The notes under the pieces are model-generated. The model worked only from the letters and a program-made list of their open reading frames with translations, was not told the DNA's origin and did not search any database. Positions 60,177 through 64,000 of a stretch of 64,000 nt of DNA are shown one piece after another. Positions within the stretch are counted from its first letter, which is position 1; each line of letters opens with the position of its first letter. Source of the DNA: Koleobacter methoxysyntrophicus (GTDB lineage: Bacteria > Bacillota > Thermosediminibacteria > Koleobacterales > Koleobacteraceae). Location: NCBI RefSeq assembly GCF_017301615.1, contig NZ_CP059066.1, positions 1,843,001 through 1,907,000 on the forward strand, written 5' to 3'. The position numbers and the translations under genes are program-made.

Positions 60177-60692
60177 TTGATTGCAGTGTTGGTGTTTACA
60201 GCCTCCGTTGCCGGATGCGGTCAAAGGGAGAAGCCCCGAGGGGATTCTGAAGAATCGAATACGGGACCTGCTTCGAGCGACAAGACATTTGCACCCGATT
60301 TCAAGTTAAAGGACCTTTTTGAAAAGGAAGTATCTTTGGGAGACTTTAAAGGCAAAAGGCTGATCCTGAATTTTTGGGCCACTACATGCCCGTATTGTGT
60401 AGAGGAAATGCCTGAACTAAACAGGTTTCATAAAGATTTTAGGGATAAGGGGTATGCTGTTGTAGGGATAAATCTGGGGGAAGATAAAAAAACCGTTGAG
60501 AGATTTATAAAGGAAGGGGATTACGATTTTATTATTTTGCTTGACCCTTCACTGGAAACGCCGTCACATTATGTGATATCCGGTATTCCCACCACGTATT
60601 TTATCGATGAAGAAGGTGTGATAGTGGATATAAAACTGGGTGCAGTAACTTATAATGACCTTGTCGATATGATTAAGGTTTTTGAGAAATAA
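60177..60692 (+). CDS. TlpA/ResA-like thioredoxin lipoprotein, 5' end frame-shifted
   Basis: A thioredoxin-fold lipoprotein. The lipobox SVAGC lies just after TTG 60177, and the redox motif is WATTCPYCVEEM near residue 70, followed by GIPTTYFIDEEG with the cis-Pro. The signal lacks its basic start: the true N-terminus MFF-LKKRKAIFLFL reads from ATG 60139 only if T7 at 60142-60148 were T8. GGGAGG is 11 nt upstream of ATG 60139. So TTG 60177 is either a substitute start or the gene needs slippage. It works with CcdA to keep exported thiols reduced. Confidence 0.8.
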   Translation: MIAVLVFTASVAGCGQREKPRGDSEESNTGPASSDKTFAPDFKLKDLFEKEVSLGDFKGKRLILNFWATTCPYCVEEMPELNRFHKDFRDKGYAVVGINLGEDKKTVERFIKEGDYDFIILLDPSLETPSHYVISGIPTTYFIDEEGVIVDIKLGAVTYNDLVDMIKVFEK

Positions 60693-60705
60693 ATGGAATC
60701 CCATA

Positions 60706-60734
60706 TTGACAAAAGCGATAACATATAATATAAT
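60706..60734 (+). promoter_or_regulatory. Promoter of the pheA T-box leader
   Basis: TTGACA at 60706 and TATAAT at 60729 with 17 bp between them. A second overlapping TATAAT begins at 60724. Confidence 0.8.
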
Positions 60735-60764
60735 TCTATTCAAATATATCGATAACCGATGTAA

Positions 60765-61054
60765 AAGCTGTGAAAGGGGAAAGTAGGTTCATTTCGGACC
60801 TTTTAGCGAGCCGGGGATGGTGTAAGCCCGGTGGAAAGGATGGATCGAAGTTCCCCCTGGAGCTGCGAGTTGAAAGGATTTCGAGTAGATGGAGCCGGAA
60901 ACTTCCACCGTTAAAAGGAAGGGGGTATAAGGATTTATTATTGTATATCCCGTACCCTTTTAAAGAGAGGGTTTATATGTTATATATAAACCAAGGTGGG
61001 TGGTACCGCGGAAATATTCCTCCGTCCCAAAATGGGAACGGAGGTTTTTTATTT
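60765..61054 (+). promoter_or_regulatory. T-box riboswitch, Phe (UUC) specifier, upstream of pheA
   Basis: Stem I contains AGCGAGCCGGGGATGGTGTAA and GGAAACTT-type blocks. The specifier codon TTC at 60851-60853 follows GAAG and precedes CCCCCTGGAG, the canonical register. The T-box AAGGTGGGTGGTACCGCGG is at 60993-61011 with TGGT pairing to tRNA 3' ACCA. The terminator CCTCCGT..ACGGAGG + T6 is at 61019-61050. Uncharged tRNA-Phe should allow read-through into pheA. Confidence 0.92.
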
Positions 61055-61174
61055 TAACTGAAAGATGGATTTCAAATGAATAGAAAAATATTTTTGGGAG
61101 GAATAAGTCTGAAAGAAATCTGAAAGAAATTCTTTCATGACGTTTTGTGCCTCAAGAAAGGAATGAGAATAAAT

Positions 61175-62014
61175 ATGAGAAAAATCGGATACTTAGGTCC
61201 TGAGGGTACTTTTTGTCAGGAAGCCTATTATCGCTTAAACGAAGAAACCCTTTGGGGGAAGGGAGTAATTTATCCAACCATCCACAACATTATAAAAGGT
61301 GTTGCTGTAGGCGAAATCGAGGAAGGAATAGTACCGATTGAGAATTCTATAGAGGGCTCTGTTAATCTGACTATAGATTTGCTTATCCACCAGTATGACC
61401 TTAAGATAAAAAGGGAAATAATTATTCCTATAAGGCATCACCTGATGACAAAAGGGAAAAAACAACCCGAATCCTTGAAAATAATAATCTCTCATCCTCA
61501 GGCCGCGTTCCAGTGCCGGAGATATCTTGAAGAAAAGATTCCCCATGCCAGATTCAGGGAGGCTTCCAGCACTGCTCAAGCTGCTTTTATTGTAGCAAAC
61601 CGACAGGGGCCCATCGGTGCTATAGCAGGAGAAAGGGCAGCTATTGTATATAATCTGGAAATAATCGAGAAGGATATTCAAATGGTTGAAAACAACTATA
61701 CCCGGTTCATAGTTGTTGCAAAAGAGGATAACGGTATAATTACGGGTAATGATAAGACGTCTATTGTTTTTTCAGTAGATAATAAACCCGGATGCCTTTA
61801 CCGGGTGCTTCAGGAATTTGCAGAAAGGGGATTAAATCTTACAAAGATCGAGTCAAGGCCTTCCAGGAGGACTTTAGGGGAATATATTTTCTGGGTTGAT
61901 GTGGATGGTCACAGGGAGGAAAGGAAAATAAAGGACGCCATTGAAAGTATTAAAGGGAAATCTCAGATTTTAAAGGTAATGGGGTCATATCCGGTAGACC
62001 TGTCATTTAAATGA
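61175..62014 (+). CDS. pheA: Prephenate dehydratase with ACT domain
   Basis: A 279-aa enzyme (start ATG 61175) that converts prephenate to phenylpyruvate. The PDT domain has IGYLGPEGTFCQEAYY, GIVPIENSIEGSVNLTIDLL and the catalytic TRF motif in NNYTRFIVV. The C-terminal ACT domain (about 195-275) has NKPGCLYRVLQEF and the ESRPSRR phenylalanine-binding motif, so it should be feedback-inhibited by Phe as well as controlled by the Phe T-box. ATG 61160 would put the ribosome site against the start codon. Confidence 0.95.
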   Translation: MRKIGYLGPEGTFCQEAYYRLNEETLWGKGVIYPTIHNIIKGVAVGEIEEGIVPIENSIEGSVNLTIDLLIHQYDLKIKREIIIPIRHHLMTKGKKQPESLKIIISHPQAAFQCRRYLEEKIPHARFREASSTAQAAFIVANRQGPIGAIAGERAAIVYNLEIIEKDIQMVENNYTRFIVVAKEDNGIITGNDKTSIVFSVDNKPGCLYRVLQEFAERGLNLTKIESRPSRRTLGEYIFWVDVDGHREERKIKDAIESIKGKSQILKVMGSYPVDLSFK

Positions 62015-62152
62015 TTGAGAATTAATTTTGATTCTAGTGCAAAAAGATTATTTTTCGTGATTTGATTCTGAATATAAAATATTGCAAATTTGTTTAAAAA
62101 ATCTTATCCTAGCAGTTGAATCAATTTTTTTAAAAAATTTAATAACAAGCTC

Positions 62153-62181
62153 TTGACATAGAGGTCTTGCGGTATTATAAT
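62153..62181 (+). promoter_or_regulatory. Promoter of the aroF-tyrA T-box leader
   Basis: TTGACA at 62153 and TATAAT at 62176 with a 17-bp spacer. Confidence 0.8.
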
Positions 62182-62204
62182 AAATTTCAAATCCAATCCA
62201 AAAG

Positions 62205-62437
62205 TCAAAAGTGATGACGGAAAGAAGTAACCTTTTTAGTCTACAAAGAGAGCCGGTGGTTGGTGTAAACCGGTTAGACGAAAGGTGAAATACATTCCTG
62301 AACTGCAGGCTGAACGGTAGGTTTACCCTGTAGGCTGTGCCGTAATTTACGTTATAAAGCAGAGTGGATTTATCCTTGGATAAATCAACTTGGGTGGTAC
62401 CGCGGATTAGACCTCGCCCCATACGGGCGGGGTTTTT
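62205..62437 (+). promoter_or_regulatory. T-box riboswitch, Tyr (UAC) specifier, upstream of aroF-tyrA (module 1)
   Basis: Specifier TAC follows GAAA and precedes ATTCCTGAACTGCAGG, in the same register as the Phe leader. The first T-box AACTTGGGTGGTACCGCGG is at 62387-62405 and its terminator CCTCGCCC / GGGCGGGG + T5 at 62411-62437. Confidence 0.92.
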
Positions 62438-62520
62438 GGTTCCATACGGTTGTATTATCTCCGGGATAAATCAACTAGGGTGGTACCGCGAGATCTCGTC
62501 CCTAAAGGACGGGATTTTTG
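62438..62520 (+). promoter_or_regulatory. Second antiterminator/terminator module of the Tyr T-box leader
   Basis: GGATAAATCAAC recurs exactly 86 bp after the first copy (62378 and 62464). It is followed by a full T-box AACTAGGGTGGTACCGCGA (62473-62491) and a separate terminator CTCGTCC / GGACGGG + T5 (62495-62519). No second stem I or specifier exists between the two. Confidence 0.88.
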
Positions 62521-62548
62521 ATTTTCAAAAATTCTACTGGAGGTGTAG

Positions 62549-63580
62549 TTGAGAATGATAGTTGTAATGAGAGAGGATGCTACACAGGAAGACATTGAAC
62601 GGATATCTGAATTTATCAGGGGTTTGGGTTTAGATGTCCATATCTCGAAGGGGGCTGAAAGGACAATAATCGGTATTATCGGGGATAGGAGGATTGTGGC
62701 GGATAAGCCTATTGAAATGATGAATGGAGTTGAAAAGACAATTCTCATAGCTGAACCATATAAACTGGCCAGCAGGTCCTTTAAACCGGAACCTACAATT
62801 GTAAAAGTTGGGGATGTGGAAATCGGCGGTGAAGAGATTGTGTTGATAGCAGGTCCCTGTGCTGTTGAGAGCCGGGAACAGGTATTTCAGACGGCAGAAG
62901 CCGTTAAAAAGGGCGGAGGCAAAATTCTAAGGGGTGGAGCTTTTAAACCGAGGACATCTCCTTATTCCTTCCAGGGCCTAGGAGAGGAAGGCCTTAAAAT
63001 CCTCGCTGAAGCCAGGGAAAGGACCGGGCTTCGAATAGTAACTGAAGTTATGCGGACAGATCATATTGATGTTGTTGCCGAATATGCCGATATTCTCCAG
63101 ATAGGAGCAAGAAATATGCAGAACTTCCATTTATTAAAAGAAGCCGGTAAAACCAAAAAACCGGTAATGTTGAAAAGGGGTTTATCGGCCACTATTGAGG
63201 AATGGTTGAATGCTGCGGAATATATAATGAATGAAGGGAACTTCAATGTAATTCTGTGTGAAAGAGGTATAAGGACCTTTGAAACCCAGACCAGAAACAC
63301 CCTTGACCTGAGTGCTGTTCCACTTATCAAGAGATTAAGCCATCTCCCGATAATTGTAGATCCTAGCCATGGCACCGGGAAATGGAGGCTGGTAGCTCCT
63401 ATGTCAAGGGCGGCTATAGCTGCCGGCGCGGATGGGCTCATGATTGAAGTTCACCCGAATCCTAAAGAAGCATGCTCTGACGGGCCTCAATCCTTAAATT
63501 TAGAAAATTTCTTTGAACTTACATGGGAAATTAAGAAGATTGCTGAAATAATGGGGAGAAGATTCGATGGTGAGAATTGA
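62549..63580 (+). CDS. aroF: DAHP synthase (AroA-I-beta) with N-terminal regulatory domain
   Basis: A 343-aa 3-deoxy-7-phosphoheptulonate synthase, first step of the shikimate pathway. An N-terminal ferredoxin-like domain (about residues 1-75; [15 protein letters not shown]) resembles the one giving Tyr/Phe feedback in Thermotoga DAHPS. The barrel has [50 protein letters not shown] and DPSHGTGKW. Start TTG 62549 has GGAGG 5 nt upstream; ATG 62555 is possible. It overlaps tyrA by 14 nt. Confidence 0.94.
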   Translation: MRMIVVMREDATQEDIERISEFIRGLGLDVHISKGAERTIIGIIGDRRIVADKPIEMMNGVEKTILIAEPYKLASRSFKPEPTIVKVGDVEIGGEEIVLIAGPCAVESREQVFQTAEAVKKGGGKILRGGAFKPRTSPYSFQGLGEEGLKILAEARERTGLRIVTEVMRTDHIDVVAEYADILQIGARNMQNFHLLKEAGKTKKPVMLKRGLSATIEEWLNAAEYIMNEGNFNVILCERGIRTFETQTRNTLDLSAVPLIKRLSHLPIIVDPSHGTGKWRLVAPMSRAAIAAGADGLMIEVHPNPKEACSDGPQSLNLENFFELTWEIKKIAEIMGRRFDGEN

Positions 63581-64000
63581 AAACATAAGTATTATTGGCC
63601 TCGGTATTATAGGCGGATCTCTGGCTAAAGCTATAACCAAAAGAGGGTTATCGAAAAAGGTAACCGGCATCGATATTGATGAAAAAATAGTCAAAAAAGC
63701 CTTAGAGGAAAAGGTTATTGACAGAGGCAGTATTAATCTGGAAACTGTAAAAGGTTCGGATTTGATATTCATTTGCACGTATGTAATGAATATCCCTAAG
63801 ATACTGCAGGAGATTTCACCCTATCTTAAACAGAACAGTATTGTCACAGATGTGGGAAGCACAAAAGAAATGGTCATGGCCAGGGCAAGGGATTTCCTCC
63901 CTAAAGGGGCATATTTTGTAGGTGGTCATCCGATGGCGGGAAGTGAACAATCGGGGTTTCTATTCTCACGGCAGGATATGTTTGATAAAATGCCTTATAT
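63567..64000 (+). CDS. tyrA: Prephenate dehydrogenase, 3'-truncated by the window
   Basis: ATG 63567 (or GTG 63570) begins inside the end of aroF, so the genes are translationally coupled. The Rossmann motif [13 protein letters not shown] is at residues 11-23, and later segments VTDVGSTKE and [12 protein letters not shown] carry the prephenate-binding His of TyrA. It oxidatively decarboxylates prephenate to 4-hydroxyphenylpyruvate. The frame is open to the edge; the C-terminal half is outside. Confidence 0.94.
   Translation, partial: MVRIENISIIGLGIIGGSLAKAITKRGLSKKVTGIDIDEKIVKKALEEKVIDRGSINLETVKGSDLIFICTYVMNIPKILQEISPYLKQNSIVTDVGSTKEMVMARARDFLPKGAYFVGGHPMAGSEQSGFLFSRQDMFDKMPY

Noticed and set aside
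1-64000. CRISPR arrays, IS elements, prophage, rRNA or tRNA genes
   Set aside because: No regularly spaced repeats, transposase or integrase motifs, or rRNA/tRNA sequences were seen on reading.

Overview
The window reads as chromosomal DNA of a low-GC, anaerobic, Gram-positive bacterium of the class Clostridia. The case rests on HPr kinase, DegS/DegU, RecD2, S-box, T-box and ydaO-type leaders, Gram-positive promoters (TTGACA-17-TATAAT), strong AGGAGG ribosome sites and several TTG/GTG starts. Ferredoxin-containing MinD ATPases, FeoAB and a CoA-disulfide reductase fit an anaerobe, possibly thermophilic. The species cannot be named. No rRNA, tRNA, IS element, prophage or CRISPR array was seen.

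Layout. 1-1.5 kb: end of a type IV pilus operon (pilN, pilO) and aroK. 1.5-10.2 kb: hprK, then a minus-strand run of a GT4 glycosyltransferase, a large membrane protein with an alkaline-phosphatase-like domain, ttcA, an MFS exporter and a gltP-type symporter. 10.7-18.2 kb: sulfur and amino-acid metabolism, with mtaP, a PPC-domain gene, mtnA, tryptophanase and metK under a SAM-I riboswitch. 18.3-22.2 kb: degS/degU, a degenerate membrane GT2, a structured small RNA candidate, fliL and an orphan cheY. 22.2-28.3 kb: a GH18 glycosidase, a ComK-like gene whose promoter spacer holds a LexA box, recD2, DUF3842 and an ECF S component.

28.4-35.8 kb is an exopolysaccharide operon: GH8-like lipoprotein, membrane protein with a degenerate GGDEF but intact RxxD I-site, DUF2334 deacetylase, processive GT2 without PilZ, and BcsB with an N-terminal SPOR domain. 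It looks like a cellulose-type synthase controlled by a PelD-like c-di-GMP receptor and is the best candidate here for an undescribed system. 35.9-44.0 kb: phosphoesterase, then a redox/metal block of DUF134, Mrp, two NifX-like proteins, two ferredoxin-MinD ATPases, a Spy-like protein and a four-domain CoA-disulfide reductase-rhodanese-TusA-DsrE fusion. 44.3-47.5 kb: FmdB and a Fur-boxed feoA-feoA-feoB-Cys-rich operon. 47.8-50.9 kb: YibE/F, YjbQ and small membrane proteins.

51.1-57.1 kb: an oppABCDF importer behind a c-di-AMP (ydaO) riboswitch. 57.1-60.7 kb: a two-component system, then CcdA and a thioredoxin-like lipoprotein. 60.7-64 kb: aromatic amino-acid genes under T-boxes, pheA with a Phe (UUC) specifier and aroF-tyrA with a Tyr (UAC) specifier. 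The second leader carries one specifier stem but two complete antiterminator/terminator modules.

Two genes (the DUF2334 protein and the TlpA-like lipoprotein) look broken by exactly one missing base in a 7-nt homopolymer. This is either assembly error or slippage-controlled expression.
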